A DNA stretch of 39,945 nucleotides from Aureimonas sp. AU12 (lineage in GTDB: Bacteria > Pseudomonadota > Alphaproteobacteria > Rhizobiales > Rhizobiaceae): positions 1 to 39,945 of the forward strand of contig NZ_BBWH01000013.1 of assembly GCF_001463705.1 (NCBI RefSeq), read 5' to 3'. Shown piece after piece: positions 17,956-27,076 of the stretch. The notes under the pieces were generated by a model. The model did not search any database. It had not been told where the DNA came from and saw only the letters and a list, made by a program, of their open reading frames with translations. Every line of letters starts with the position of its first letter. The stretch's first letter is position 1. Made by a program: the position numbers and the translations under genes.

Positions 17956-19085
17956 TCGGGGACCCTCGTTCGGATGGGTGTGGGGGCAAGACGGACCACC
18001 GAGGCGTTCCAGGTGGCGGCGTAGTCTTCGATCTGGCGGATGGTGAAATCGCGGATCGCCTCGGGGCGCCGGTGAAAGGCGCGGTACCAGGCGACGGTGG
18101 CGGCGACGGCGGTCTCGATGTCGAACAGCGGTCGCCAGCCGAGCTCGACGAAAGCCTTCGTGCTGTCGAGCCGCAGCAGCGTCGATTCCTTCGGTCCGCC
18201 CGCGCCGGTCTCGAACACGAAGCCCGGTCCCTCGCTGCCGAACTCCGCCATGACGAGATCGGCGAGCGAGCCGACATCCACCGCCGCGTCGCGGTCGCAG
18301 CCGAAGTTCCAGCCGCCGGCGAAGGGCGCGCCGGCCTCGATCAGGCGTGCGGCCAGCGTGAGGTATCCGCGCACCGGCTCCAGGACATGTTGCCAGGGGC
18401 GAACGCTGGCGGGGTTGCGGATGCGCGCGGGGTTTCCCGCTTCGAGCGACCGGATGAGATCGGGCACCAGCCGGTCCGCCGCCCAGTCGCCGCCGCCGAT
18501 GACGTTGCCGGCGCGAACGCTGGCGATCTGCGGCCCGGCGGAATCCGCGAAATAGGACGAGCGATAGGCCGCGACCACGAGCTCGGCGCAGCCCTTGGAA
18601 GAGCTGTAGGGATCGCGGCCGCCCATCGGATCGGTTTCGCGGTAGCCCCAGTTCCACTCCCGGTTTTCGTAGCACTTGTCGCTGGTGACGACGATCGCGG
18701 CCTTCAGCGAGGGCATGCGGCGGGCCTCGTCCAGCACCACCGCGGTGCCGACGACGTTGGTCAGATAGGTGTCGACGGGATCGGCGTGGCAGGTGCGCAC
18801 GATCGCGCTCGCCGCCATGTGGATCACCAGGTCGAAGTCGCGATCCTCGCCGAGGGCGGCGCGGAAGGTCTCGGCGGAGCGGATGTCGCCGTGCCGCCCG
18901 TCCACGAGTTCGTCGATGCCGATGGCGCGGGCGAGCGACCGGTCGGGCGCGGGCAGGGAGACGCCGACGACATCGGCGCCCAGACGCTTCAGCCAGAGGC
19001 AGAGCCAGCCGCCCTTGAAGCCGGAATGGCCGGTGACGAGAACGCGCCGCCCGCTCAGCGCCCGTGACAGCGCGACCTCATCCAT
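17946..19085 (-). CDS. rfbG: CDP-glucose 4,6-dehydratase
   Basis: Converts CDP-glucose to CDP-4-keto-6-deoxyglucose with bound NAD. The 379-aa extended SDR shows GHSGFKGGWL (19-28), the HMAASAIVRTCHADPVDTY segment with the family's long conserved helix, VTSDKCYENREW and YSSSKGCAEL with an intact YxxxK. The DPMGGRDPYSSSKG stretch is a hallmark of RfbG/AscB rather than of dTDP-glucose dehydratase RmlB. It overlaps the rfbF end by 8 bases (ATGGATGA) and the rfbH-type start by 10, so the three CDP-sugar genes are tightly coupled. Confidence 0.95.
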   Translation of the reverse strand: MDEVALSRALSGRRVLVTGHSGFKGGWLCLWLKRLGADVVGVSLPAPDRSLARAIGIDELVDGRHGDIRSAETFRAALGEDRDFDLVIHMAASAIVRTCHADPVDTYLTNVVGTAVVLDEARRMPSLKAAIVVTSDKCYENREWNWGYRETDPMGGRDPYSSSKGCAELVVAAYRSSYFADSAGPQIASVRAGNVIGGGDWAADRLVPDLIRSLEAGNPARIRNPASVRPWQHVLEPVRGYLTLAARLIEAGAPFAGGWNFGCDRDAAVDVGSLADLVMAEFGSEGPGFVFETGAGGPKESTLLRLDSTKAFVELGWRPLFDIETAVAATVAWYRAFHRRPEAIRDFTIRQIEDYAATWNASVVRLAPTPIRTRVPECA

Positions 19086-19950
19086 GAAGATGCTCGCCCG
19101 ATCCGATCGCGGCCGCCATCGCCGCGGGTGACAGCGCGTGCAGCGGGATCGTCGGCGGAGCCTGGTCCACCGCGGGGGTCGCGAAGTCCAGCCAGGGCGG
19201 CGTCTCGACGTCGCAGAGCCCGTTCAGATGATCGCGGTCGCGGATCGTGTCCATTGGATGCCAGAAGCCGTCGTGCTTGAAGGCGAAGAGTTCGCCGTTG
19301 CGCGCCAGATTGGCCAGCGGCGACTGCTCCAGGGGTTCCATCAGGTCGGGGATGTAGTCGAGAACGCCCGGCTCGAAGACGAAGAACCCGCCGTTGATCC
19401 AGGTCTCGCCGGTCTGAACCTTCTCGGTGAAGGCGACGACCTGATCGCCGTCGAGGCCGAGGCTGCCGAAGCGCGCCGGCGGCTGGACCGCCGTGACCGT
19501 CGCGAGGCGACCGTGCGAGCGGTGGAAGGAAAGGAGCGCGGCGAGGTCGATGTTTCCCACGCCGTCGGAATAGGTGACCATGAACGTGTCGCGGCCGATC
19601 CAGTCGCGAAGCCGCAGCAGGCGTCCGCCGGTCATCGTCGAGGCGCCGGTGTCCACCACCGAGACGTTCCAGTCGAGCGGCCGGGTCGGCTTCAACGTCA
19701 TCGAGCCGCTGTTCAGCGCCACGGTGAAATCCGCCGTCGAGAGGTGGAAATTGTGGAAGTAATTCTTGATCGACATGCATTTGTAGCCGCCCGCGATGAC
19801 GAAGTCGCGGAAGCCGAAATGGCTGTAGATGTCCATCACGTGCATGATGATCGGCTTGCCGCCGATCTCCACCATGGGCTTGGGCACGCGGGTCGTTTCT
19901 TCGGCGAGGCGCGAGCCCAGGCCGCCAGCCAAGAGAACCACTTTCACCAC
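19078..19950 (-). CDS. rfbF: Glucose-1-phosphate cytidylyltransferase
   Basis: Makes CDP-glucose from glucose-1-phosphate and CTP. The 290-aa protein has the nucleotidyltransferase start VVLLAGGLGSRLAEET, PKPMVEIGGKPI (about 24-35), the family's HVMDIYSHFGF, YKCMSIKNYF, YSDGVGNID and WINGGFFVFEP motifs. It is about 30 residues longer than typical RfbF (~257 aa); the extra C-terminal tail is Ala/Pro-rich and overlaps rfbG by 8 bases. The start is GTG: tandem GTGs at 19950 and 19947 are possible, with GGGAG 7 or 10 bases upstream; the second would give the canonical MKVV. It is the first gene of the long minus-strand operon, with a divergent membrane glycosyltransferase on the other side. Confidence 0.95.
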   Translation of the reverse strand: MVKVVLLAGGLGSRLAEETTRVPKPMVEIGGKPIIMHVMDIYSHFGFRDFVIAGGYKCMSIKNYFHNFHLSTADFTVALNSGSMTLKPTRPLDWNVSVVDTGASTMTGGRLLRLRDWIGRDTFMVTYSDGVGNIDLAALLSFHRSHGRLATVTAVQPPARFGSLGLDGDQVVAFTEKVQTGETWINGGFFVFEPGVLDYIPDLMEPLEQSPLANLARNGELFAFKHDGFWHPMDTIRDRDHLNGLCDVETPPWLDFATPAVDQAPPTIPLHALSPAAMAAAIGSGEHLHG

Positions 19951-20083
19951 TGTCCCGCTCCCTTCCTGGGTTTCGCTGCCGAGTGTGCCGCAGCGACGGG
20001 TCCAGACAACTCGCCTGTTCGGATAGGCTCAGGTGGCTTCTGCGCCGAAAGGCCTAGTTCGGCAGCGCACGCGCCTTCCTTCG

Positions 20084-20102
20084 GAGGGGCGGTCCGCCCC
20101 TC
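20084..20102. promoter_or_regulatory. 19-bp palindrome in the rfbF / GT-C divergent region
   Basis: Two perfect 9-base arms (20084-20092 and 20094-20102) around a single T. It lies between the divergent rfbF operon and the GT-C gene, about 72 bases before the chosen GT-C start. It might be a shared operator or a leader hairpin. In such GC-rich DNA a chance repeat of this size is not negligible. Confidence 0.25.
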
Positions 20103-20173
20103 GCGGCCATCGCAGATACGGGCGGCGATCGGGCATGCTGGCACCGGCTTTGCGCGCGAGGGAACCCGGCTCG

Positions 20174-21865
20174 ATGGACGATCTGCGACGAGCGGGCGAG
20201 CCCGCATTTCCCACTGCGGGCCGCGCCGGCTCGTTCCGAGCGGACCATGGCCGGGACAGCGGCCGGCCCATTCGAGCGCCCGCACCGTCGCGCAGCCTCG
20301 GCGGATCCTTCGCGTCCGCCGCGATGGCGCTGGTCTCGGCCGCGCTCTTCGCCGGCCTCGTCCTGCGGATCATGACCTACGATCTCAGGCGCGACGAAGA
20401 GCTCTACGTGCCCCCCACACGCCTTCTCGACGATCGCGCTCTGTATGCGGATGTCCTCTACAACCACACGCCCGGCTCGGCCTGGCTCTTCCATGGCCTG
20501 CGCCGCCTGACCGGGTCGGAGCACCTCCTTCTCGACGCGCGGCTTGGCGTGGTTCTGGGCTGGGCCGGCTTCGCGCTCGCCATCGTCTGGGTCGCGCATT
20601 CCCTGACGCGCTCGCTCGCCATCGGCTGGAGCATCGCGGTCCTCTTCCTGCTGCAGGAGCTGTTCCTGACGCAGGCCGGTATGACCGCGACGAACAACTT
20701 CCTTCCGCTTCCCCTTTCCTTCCTCGGCCTCGGTCTGGCGGTGATCGCGCTGATCGCCGACCGCCCGAAACCATGGGCGATGGCGGGCGCCGGTTTCTGC
20801 CTCGCGCTCGCGGTGGTGTTCAAGGTGAGCGCGGTGGCGTTCCTGCCGATCGTGGTGGCAGGCGCCTTCCTCCTGCCCCGCGATCGATCCTTGAGCCTGC
20901 GCCTTCGCCTCGGCATCCTGCCACTGGCGCTCGGTGGTCTGGCCGGCGGAGCGCCGATCCTCGTCTATCTCGTGGTGGATCCCATCCGTTTCATCGCCAA
21001 CGTGGCCGGATATCACACGGGCCCGCATCTCCAGTATTACCGCAGCGCCGCCGCTCCGGACGAGGGCGCGGTCATGTCGCTCGCCGGCAAGCTCCTGCTG
21101 GGCCACGGGACCTGGATCGCGGGCGCGGCGATCGGCCTCGTCGCCCTTGTCGCGCTCCTGCTTTTGCCACGGGCGGAGCCCGGCGAGAACGAGCGGCCAG
21201 ACGGGAGGCCCGAGCGCGATCTCCTTCTCTTCGTGCTCGCCACCTTCGTCGTCGCGTCGGCCTTCAGCCTGCTGCCGACCCCGAGCTTCCCGCAATATTT
21301 CGCGCCGCCGCTCATCTGCCTGCCGCTGGCGCTGATCCTCGCCGCCAGGCGCCTGCCCGCGAACCGCCAACCGCTGGCGAGCGGCCTACTTGCCATCGCG
21401 GCGGTGGTGACGATCGGCACGGCGGCGCCGCGCCTCCTCCAGCACGCCGGCGCAATCGTGAACCCCGGCCAGTGGACGGTGATGCGGGTTCACCGGCAGG
21501 GCCAGGACATCGCCCGGGTGTTGGCGGCGGCCGGGCTGACGGGAAAGGTCGCGACGCTCGCCCCGGTCTATCCGCTCGAAGGCGGGCTGCCGGTCTATGA
21601 CGAACTGGCCACCGGGCCCTTCGCCTACCGCACGGCCGAGTTCACCGCGCCCGAACTGGCGCGCCACTATCGCATGACCTCGCCGGCCACCGTCGGGGCC
21701 CTCCTCGCCGCCGATCCGCCGGCCGCGCTCCTTCTCGGCTTCTCGCCCGAGCTGGAGCGCCCGATGCTGGATTTCGCAACCTCGAACGGCTATCTCGCCG
21801 ACCCTGGCTTCGAACTGATCGACCGCTACGGCACCGCCCGGCTGTATCTGCGCCCGAACCGCTGA
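20174..21865 (+). CDS. Multi-spanning GT-C membrane glycosyltransferase (GT39/PMT_2-like)
   Basis: Integral membrane protein of 563 aa from the chosen start, with about 10-12 hydrophobic segments after a ~50-residue Arg/Gly-rich N-terminus. The first periplasmic loop after TM1 has the acidic RRDEELYVPP motif and YADVLYNHTPGSAWLF, resembling the PMT_2/ArnT-type GT-C enzymes that use polyprenyl-phosphate sugars on the periplasmic face. The C-terminal ~130 residues form a soluble domain (GKVATLAPVYPLEGGLPVYDELATG). The frame is open to 20033 but the upstream part is Arg/Pro-rich and contains a palindrome; ATG 20174 has GAGGGA upstream and is preferred, and a later ATG near 20323 is also possible. 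It may be the transferase partner of the GtrA/GtrB pair or a polymerase. The start is uncertain, the function class fairly sure. Confidence 0.8.
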   Translation: MDDLRRAGEPAFPTAGRAGSFRADHGRDSGRPIRAPAPSRSLGGSFASAAMALVSAALFAGLVLRIMTYDLRRDEELYVPPTRLLDDRALYADVLYNHTPGSAWLFHGLRRLTGSEHLLLDARLGVVLGWAGFALAIVWVAHSLTRSLAIGWSIAVLFLLQELFLTQAGMTATNNFLPLPLSFLGLGLAVIALIADRPKPWAMAGAGFCLALAVVFKVSAVAFLPIVVAGAFLLPRDRSLSLRLRLGILPLALGGLAGGAPILVYLVVDPIRFIANVAGYHTGPHLQYYRSAAAPDEGAVMSLAGKLLLGHGTWIAGAAIGLVALVALLLLPRAEPGENERPDGRPERDLLLFVLATFVVASAFSLLPTPSFPQYFAPPLICLPLALILAARRLPANRQPLASGLLAIAAVVTIGTAAPRLLQHAGAIVNPGQWTVMRVHRQGQDIARVLAAAGLTGKVATLAPVYPLEGGLPVYDELATGPFAYRTAEFTAPELARHYRMTSPATVGALLAADPPAALLLGFSPELERPMLDFATSNGYLADPGFELIDRYGTARLYLRPNR

Positions 21866-21932
21866 GAACGCCCATCGACCAAAGCCGGCGGCCGCAGCGC
21901 CGGCTGCCCCTACGCCTCCCGGCCACGAACGA

Positions 21933-21967
21933 AAAAACCGCCCCGGTGGATGACCGGGGCGGGTTTT
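21933..21967. terminator. Bidirectional intrinsic terminator
   Basis: Arms 21933-21947 and 21953-21967 pair over 15 positions with one mismatch around a 5-base loop. The GC core is flanked by an A-run on the left and a T-run (TTTT) on the right, so it is a Rho-independent terminator for both strands. It separates the GT-C gene (+) from the convergent RTX gene (-). Confidence 0.9.
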
Positions 21968-21992
21968 GCTTATCGCGCTAGGGCCTTGGCTT

Positions 21993-24900
21993 TCAGATGA
22001 CGTCGAGCTGGCTGAAGAGGCTGGTGGAGTTCGCCCCCGTGATCTGGACGATCTGGTCGGGGATGCCGTCGCGCCCGGCGCCATCCCAGAACAGCCAACC
22101 GTCCCCCGTGCCGGCGACGAAGACGACGCTCTTCGTCGTGGTCATCAGGGTCTTCGCCAGGGTGAGCGCGTCGGCGAGAGTGTTCGTGCCGATCGCTCCT
22201 TCCGCATAGGCGGACGCCGACAGCGAACCGGTGACGAAGTCGAGATCGATGACGTCGCCGGCGAAATCCTGGAAGTCGGTGATGCGATCGCAATTGGTGT
22301 TCGCGGTCGTGTCGCCGAAGGCGAAGACGAACGTGTCCGCTTCCGTGCCGCCGGTGAGAACGTCCTTGCCGACCCCGCCAACGATCACGTCGACACCGGC
22401 GCCGCCCTTCACCGTATCGCCGGCATCGCCGCCGATCAGCCTGTCGTTGCCCGTCCCGCCGTCGATCACGTCGATCCCGGCGCCGCCATCGATCGTATCG
22501 TTGCCGCCGAGCCCGTTCAGCGTGTCGTTGCCGTCGAGACCCATCAGCCTGTTGACGCCGTTGTTGCCGTTGATCGTGTTGGCGAGTTCGTTGCCGGTGC
22601 CGTCGATGGCGAGCGTTCCCGTCAGCGTCAGGGCCTCGACCTCGGCCGCGAGCCGGTAGCTGACGGAGGCCGAGACGGTGTCGAGGCCGCCGCCCGCCAG
22701 TTCGATGACCTGGTCGTCGTTGAGACCGTTCCCGTCGTCGCTGTAGGTGTCGACGAGATAGGTGTCGTCGCCAGCACCGCCCTCCAGCCGGTCGGCGCCG
22801 ATCCCGCCGTCGAGCTTGTCAATGTCGTCGCCGCCGAACAGCGCGTCGTCGCCCGAGCCGCCGACGAGAAGGTCGTTGCCCGCCCCGCCATAGAGGCTGT
22901 CGGCGCCGTCGTTGCCGAGCAGCGTGTCGGCTCCGGCTTCGCCCTGGATCAGGTTGGCGCCGGCATTGCCGACGATCTGGTTGTCGAGCGCATTGCCGAT
23001 CCCGCCGATCCCGGCGGTGCCGAGCAGCGTGAGGTTCTCCACCTCGGCCGCCAGCCGGTAGGAGACCCACGCGTTCACCCGGTCGGCGCCGCCGCCGGCC
23101 AGTTCGACGACGAGATCGTCGTTCGTCGCACGGCCATCGTCGGAATAGGTGTCGACCGTATAGACGTCGTTGCCGGCGCCGCCCTCCATCCGGTCGACGC
23201 CGGCGCCGCCATCGATGACGTCATTGCCGGCGAGCCCGTAGATCGTGTCGTTGAGCGCGGTGGTGCGAAAGGCCGCCGTTGCGGTCGGCGAGATGCTGTC
23301 GTTGCCCGCCGTGCCGGTGATGGTGCGCCCGGTCTCGAACACGTCGGTCACCGTGATGTCGAGGACCTGCCGGGTCGTGAAGCTTCCGTCCGAGGCGGAG
23401 ACCCACACGTCGTAATGGTTATCGCCGTTGGCATCCTCCGGGATCTCGAAATCGGGTGCGCTCTTGAACACGAGGGCACCCGTCGCCGCGTCGATCGTGA
23501 AGAGCGCAGCATCGGCGCCGCCGGCGATGGCGATGACCGGCACCGTTCCGTCGGCGTCCCTGGCGACGACCGTCGTGGCGAAGGTGGCGTTCTCGGCGAT
23601 CGTGAGGCTGGCCGTCGCGCCGCCGCCGTTCGAAAGGAACACGGGCGCATTGTCGTTGACGTTGTCGACGCGGATCGTCATCGCCTGCGTCACCGCGTTC
23701 GACCCGTCGCCGGCTCGAACCGTCACCTCGTAGACGTTGTCGCCGTTGCGATCGGTCGGCAGTTCGTAATCGGGCGCATTGACGAAGGAGAGCGCCCCCG
23801 TCGCGGCGTCGATCCGGAACAACGCGGCATCCGCGCCGCCGGCGAGCGAATAGGTCGGGGCAAAGGCCGGCGAAGAGGCGTCGGCATCGGTGGCGACCAC
23901 CGTCGCGGCGAGCGCGACGTTTTCCGCGATGGCGACCGAGGCGGCCGAGACGATCACCGGGGCGTTGTCGTTGACGTTGCCGACCGCGATCGTCAGGGCC
24001 TGCCGGTCGCCGTTCTGGCCGTCGCTCGCCTCCACCACGACCTGATAGAGATTGTTGCGATCGGCATCGGTGGGGGCCTCGAAATCGGGAGCAGCGGCGA
24101 ACCGCAACGCGCCGGTCGCGGGATCGAGCACGAACAGGGCCGCGTCCGCGCCGCCGACGATGCGATAGGCGATCGGCCCACCATCGGCATCGGTCGCCGC
24201 CAGCGTCGTGACCGCGGCCGTGTTCTCGGCGATCGTCAGCGTGGCGGCGCTGCCGCCACCGTTCGAGATGATCACCGGGGGAGCCCCGTCGACGACGTTC
24301 CGCACCGTGACGGACAGCGCCTGCGTATCGAAATCCGAGCCGTCGAACGCCCGCACGATCACCTCGTAGACGCCGTTGCCGTCGGCATCGATCGCGTTCT
24401 CGAAGTCCGGCGCGGCCTTGAACGACAGGACGCCGGTCGCCGCGTCGATCGAGAAGAGCGCCGCATCGGCGCCGCCCGCAAGGCCGTAGGTGAGCGTCTG
24501 GCCCGCATCCTCGTCGCTCGCCATCACCGTCGTCACGAAAGTCGTGTTCTCGTCGAGCGTGGCCGCGCCGGTGGCACCGCCGCCGTTCGAGGTGAGGATC
24601 GGCGCGTGGTTGAGCTGGGCGATCGGGATCGTTCCGTCGCGGAATTCCACGAACTCGACGCCGAGCACCTTGTCAGAGCCGGTGTTGACGGCGCCCGGAC
24701 GGGTGTCGGTGATCTGATAGCTGCCATCGGGGTTCAGCCCGATCAGGTAGTCGCCGCGATTGCCGTCGAAGACCGCCGTGTCGGTATCGGCAGCCCCGTT
24801 GAGCGTATCGTTGCCGAGGCCGCCGATCAGGCGGTCGTCGCCGGCATCGCCCTTGATCGAGTCGTCGCCGTCGCCGCCGTCGAGAAGGTCCGTGCCCGCG

Positions 24901-25727
24901 CCGCCTTCGAGGATGTCGGCGCCGCCGCCGCCATAGAGCGTGTCGTTGCCAATGTCGCCATAGAGCTTGTCGCCGAAGCCGGCCCCCGCGTCGTCACCGT
25001 AGAGGAGATCGTCGCCCGCCCCGCCGAAGAGATTGTCGCCGGAGGCACCGCCATAGAGCGTGTCGTTGTCGTTGCCACCTTCCAGTACGTCGCCCTTGGC
25101 GCCGCCGAAGAGAAGGTCGTTTCCGTCGCGCCCGCGCAGGATGTCCTGGCCGCCGACGAGATTGCCGCCGAGATCGTCGCCATAGAGAACGTCGTCGCCC
25201 GTCCCGCCGTCGATGAGGTCGCCGCCGGCATTGCCGACGATCGTGTCGTTTCCTTCGTCGCCGAAGAGATCGTCGCTGTTGGCACCGCCGACCAGAATGT
25301 CGTTGCCGCCCTCGCCGCGGATCAGCAGCTGCTTGGCGTAGCTGGCGCCGCCCGCGCCTTGCGCGCTGAAGTCGGCGATGTCGTTGCCGAGGCCGAGGTA
25401 GAATTGCTGGACGCCGTTGATGCCGCCGACGCCGTTGGCGAAGCTCGCATTGTTGTAGAAGATCGCGTCGTTGGCGCTCGACCCGTAGAGGACGTCGGTC
25501 CCCCCGTTCGAGACGTAGACGTCGTAGGACACCTGCACGTCCGCCCCGCGGATCGTGAAGAACGATCCATCTGCAAATGTCATCGAGGTGGTCCATGAGA
25601 AGCTCGCGATCCGCCCATCGGCGCGCCTATGATCGAAATTGTCGTCCTCGGTGAAGGCGAAGAAGCGGTCAAGCCCGGTGGTCCCCGTGATCGTCAGCCC
25701 ACCGAAAGCATTGTAGAAATAGGCCAT
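21993..25727 (-). CDS. Large RTX protein with four cadherin-like repeats
   Basis: Predicted type I-secreted adhesin or matrix protein, 1,244 aa. Order: a unique N-terminal domain (1-75); RTX block 1 (about 75-315); a linker with [12 protein letters not shown]; four cadherin-like Ca2+ repeats (375-478, 483-585, 589-691, 695-796), each with ENxxxxTTVxAxDxD, [17 protein letters not shown] and DGN.YEV..RA motifs; RTX blocks 2 and 3 (about 800-1130) interrupted by two copies of a ~70-residue module beginning VDTYSDDG; and a repeat-free C-terminal secretion region (1130-1244). No signal peptide. ATG 25727 (MAYFYN) was chosen over GTG 25733 because GGAG lies 7 bases before the ATG but only 1 before the GTG. 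No type I exporter is in the window. Low Cys content (one) fits secretion. Ligand unknown. Confidence 0.92.
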   Translation of the reverse strand: MAYFYNAFGGLTITGTTGLDRFFAFTEDDNFDHRRADGRIASFSWTTSMTFADGSFFTIRGADVQVSYDVYVSNGGTDVLYGSSANDAIFYNNASFANGVGGINGVQQFYLGLGNDIADFSAQGAGGASYAKQLLIRGEGGNDILVGGANSDDLFGDEGNDTIVGNAGGDLIDGGTGDDVLYGDDLGGNLVGGQDILRGRDGNDLLFGGAKGDVLEGGNDNDTLYGGASGDNLFGGAGDDLLYGDDAGAGFGDKLYGDIGNDTLYGGGGADILEGGAGTDLLDGGDGDDSIKGDAGDDRLIGGLGNDTLNGAADTDTAVFDGNRGDYLIGLNPDGSYQITDTRPGAVNTGSDKVLGVEFVEFRDGTIPIAQLNHAPILTSNGGGATGAATLDENTTFVTTVMASDEDAGQTLTYGLAGGADAALFSIDAATGVLSFKAAPDFENAIDADGNGVYEVIVRAFDGSDFDTQALSVTVRNVVDGAPPVIISNGGGSAATLTIAENTAAVTTLAATDADGGPIAYRIVGGADAALFVLDPATGALRFAAAPDFEAPTDADRNNLYQVVVEASDGQNGDRQALTIAVGNVNDNAPVIVSAASVAIAENVALAATVVATDADASSPAFAPTYSLAGGADAALFRIDAATGALSFVNAPDYELPTDRNGDNVYEVTVRAGDGSNAVTQAMTIRVDNVNDNAPVFLSNGGGATASLTIAENATFATTVVARDADGTVPVIAIAGGADAALFTIDAATGALVFKSAPDFEIPEDANGDNHYDVWVSASDGSFTTRQVLDITVTDVFETGRTITGTAGNDSISPTATAAFRTTALNDTIYGLAGNDVIDGGAGVDRMEGGAGNDVYTVDTYSDDGRATNDDLVVELAGGGADRVNAWVSYRLAAEVENLTLLGTAGIGGIGNALDNQIVGNAGANLIQGEAGADTLLGNDGADSLYGGAGNDLLVGGSGDDALFGGDDIDKLDGGIGADRLEGGAGDDTYLVDTYSDDGNGLNDDQVIELAGGGLDTVSASVSYRLAAEVEALTLTGTLAIDGTGNELANTINGNNGVNRLMGLDGNDTLNGLGGNDTIDGGAGIDVIDGGTGNDRLIGGDAGDTVKGGAGVDVIVGGVGKDVLTGGTEADTFVFAFGDTTANTNCDRITDFQDFAGDVIDLDFVTGSLSASAYAEGAIGTNTLADALTLAKTLMTTTKSVVFVAGTGDGWLFWDGAGRDGIPDQIVQITGANSTSLFSQLDVI

Positions 25728-25734
25728 TGCCACT

Positions 25735-25738
25735 CTCC
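25735..25738 (-). promoter_or_regulatory. Ribosome binding site deciding the RTX/cadherin start
   Basis: GGAG within a G-rich run, 7 bases before ATG 25727 and only 1 base before GTG 25733, so the ATG is the workable start. Confidence 0.6.
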
Positions 25739-25918
25739 CCCCTCAAGATTTCATCGCGCAAGACGTCGGGCGCGGGAGACGATGTCCCTGCGCCGCGCCG
25801 AGATGTGTTGGGTCCCGCACTGTCGAGGCCGATGGCGACGATGGGTAGTGTTCCAATCGGTCGAGAGCGGTCGCCGAAATCGTCTCTGGGCTAGACCAAA
25901 GGCGGAGGTCGGTCGGCG

Positions 25919-27076
25919 TCAGGATGGCGAGGCCATCGTCGGCCCCTGGGCCGGGGGCGTCATTACGCCCCGCCGCCAGCGCCGGGCGGCCGAGGTCCCG
26001 ATCACCTCGTCCCAGAGCGACAGGATCTCGCCCTCGCCGTAGCGCGCTGCAATGCGCGGCCCCTCAGACTCGAGCGAGGAGCGCGCCGCCTCGTCGCCTC
26101 CGGCCCGCACCATCGCATCGGCCAGCGCCCCGACGTCGCCGGGCGGCACGAGCGCCCAGCTCTGCCCGCCCGCGAGGATCTCGGAGGGACCCCATGGGCA
26201 GTCGAAGGCCAGCGTCGCCATGCCCATCGCCAGCGATTCCAGAAGGACGTTGGGAAAGCCTTCGAACCGGGAGCTGAGGACGAAGACGTTGCCGGCGTCT
26301 CGCCACTCCTGCGCGGTCTTCGTCAGCCCCGGCAGCGCGATCGCCTTCGCCAATCCGAGCCTTTTGGCCTGCGCTTCGAGAGCGGATCGCTCCGGTCCCT
26401 CGCCGAAGATCACGAGGGTGGCAGCGGGCATCTCGGCCGCGGCGCGCGCGAAGCTCTCGATCAGCAGATCGAAGCCCTTCTGCGGTTCGAGGCGACCAAC
26501 CGCGACGAAGCGGGGCTGATCGTCGGTGGACGGACTGGACGCCCCCGCGACGGCCACAGGGTTGGGAATGATCACAGCCCGGGCATGGAGCCGGCGCGGC
26601 AGGGAGGCGCGCGCCATTTCCGTCTGCATCACGAGTCTCGCGGCGCGAGAGGTGACGAGCCGTTGAAGCAGATGCCACACGGCGTGCATGCGCTGGACCC
26701 TGAAATTATTGCGTTCGGACATGACGACGGTGGCGGGAAGGCCGAGCGTCGCGACGCCGACCATGACGTTGACCTTGGTCAGGAACGACACGACGAGATC
26801 CGGCTCGAGTTTGCGAAGACACGCCCGCAACCTGAGCCAGCGTCCGCCGACACCGAGCAGACGGTGCAAGGCCCCCTCGCCGCCGCCGCCCGGACCGGAG
26901 CCCAGCGCATGCAGCGTCACTCCTTCGCCATAGGGAAAAAAGGATATCGTGCTGTCGGCATTGACGCCGATGACATCGACGCGGTCGCCGAGTTCCCGGC
27001 GATGGCGGGCGAGGAGGCTGACGACCTTCTCCGCCCCGCCGGCGGTGAAGCCGGACTGAACGATCACGGTGCGCAT
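25919..27076 (-). CDS. Glycosyltransferase family 4 (first of a related pair)
   Basis: GT-B glycosyltransferase of 385 aa starting MRTVIVQSGFTAGGAEKVVS, with the SFLTKVNVM and MSERNN segments in the N-terminal half and VGRLEPQKGFDLLIESF, FGEGPER and EX7E (EGFPNVLLE) in the C-terminal half. These features match the GT4 enzymes of capsule and O-antigen clusters. The start at 27076 has AAGGGA 8 bases upstream; the longer open frame upstream is Arg-rich and lacks family similarity. It shares many motifs with the GT4 at 27688-28863, including DCxWGP near the C-terminus, so the two are probably an old duplication. It is separated from that gene by 611 bp, hence likely has its own promoter. Donor and acceptor are unknown. 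Confidence 0.92.
   Translation of the reverse strand: MRTVIVQSGFTAGGAEKVVSLLARHRRELGDRVDVIGVNADSTISFFPYGEGVTLHALGSGPGGGGEGALHRLLGVGGRWLRLRACLRKLEPDLVVSFLTKVNVMVGVATLGLPATVVMSERNNFRVQRMHAVWHLLQRLVTSRAARLVMQTEMARASLPRRLHARAVIIPNPVAVAGASSPSTDDQPRFVAVGRLEPQKGFDLLIESFARAAAEMPAATLVIFGEGPERSALEAQAKRLGLAKAIALPGLTKTAQEWRDAGNVFVLSSRFEGFPNVLLESLAMGMATLAFDCPWGPSEILAGGQSWALVPPGDVGALADAMVRAGGDEAARSSLESEGPRIAARYGEGEILSLWDEVIGTSAARRWRRGVMTPPAQGPTMASPS

Noticed and set aside
19980-20010. TTGTCT with a -10-like sequence 17 bases on, as rfbF promoter (minus strand)
   Set aside because: The -10 candidate ACACTC matches consensus too poorly to support.
21966-25598. 1,210-codon open frame on the + strand opposite the RTX/cadherin gene
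   Set aside because: It is the antisense shadow of a GC-rich repeat gene; its product is Val/Ala/Asp/Arg-rich low-complexity with no family match, while the minus-strand frame has clear RTX and cadherin motifs.
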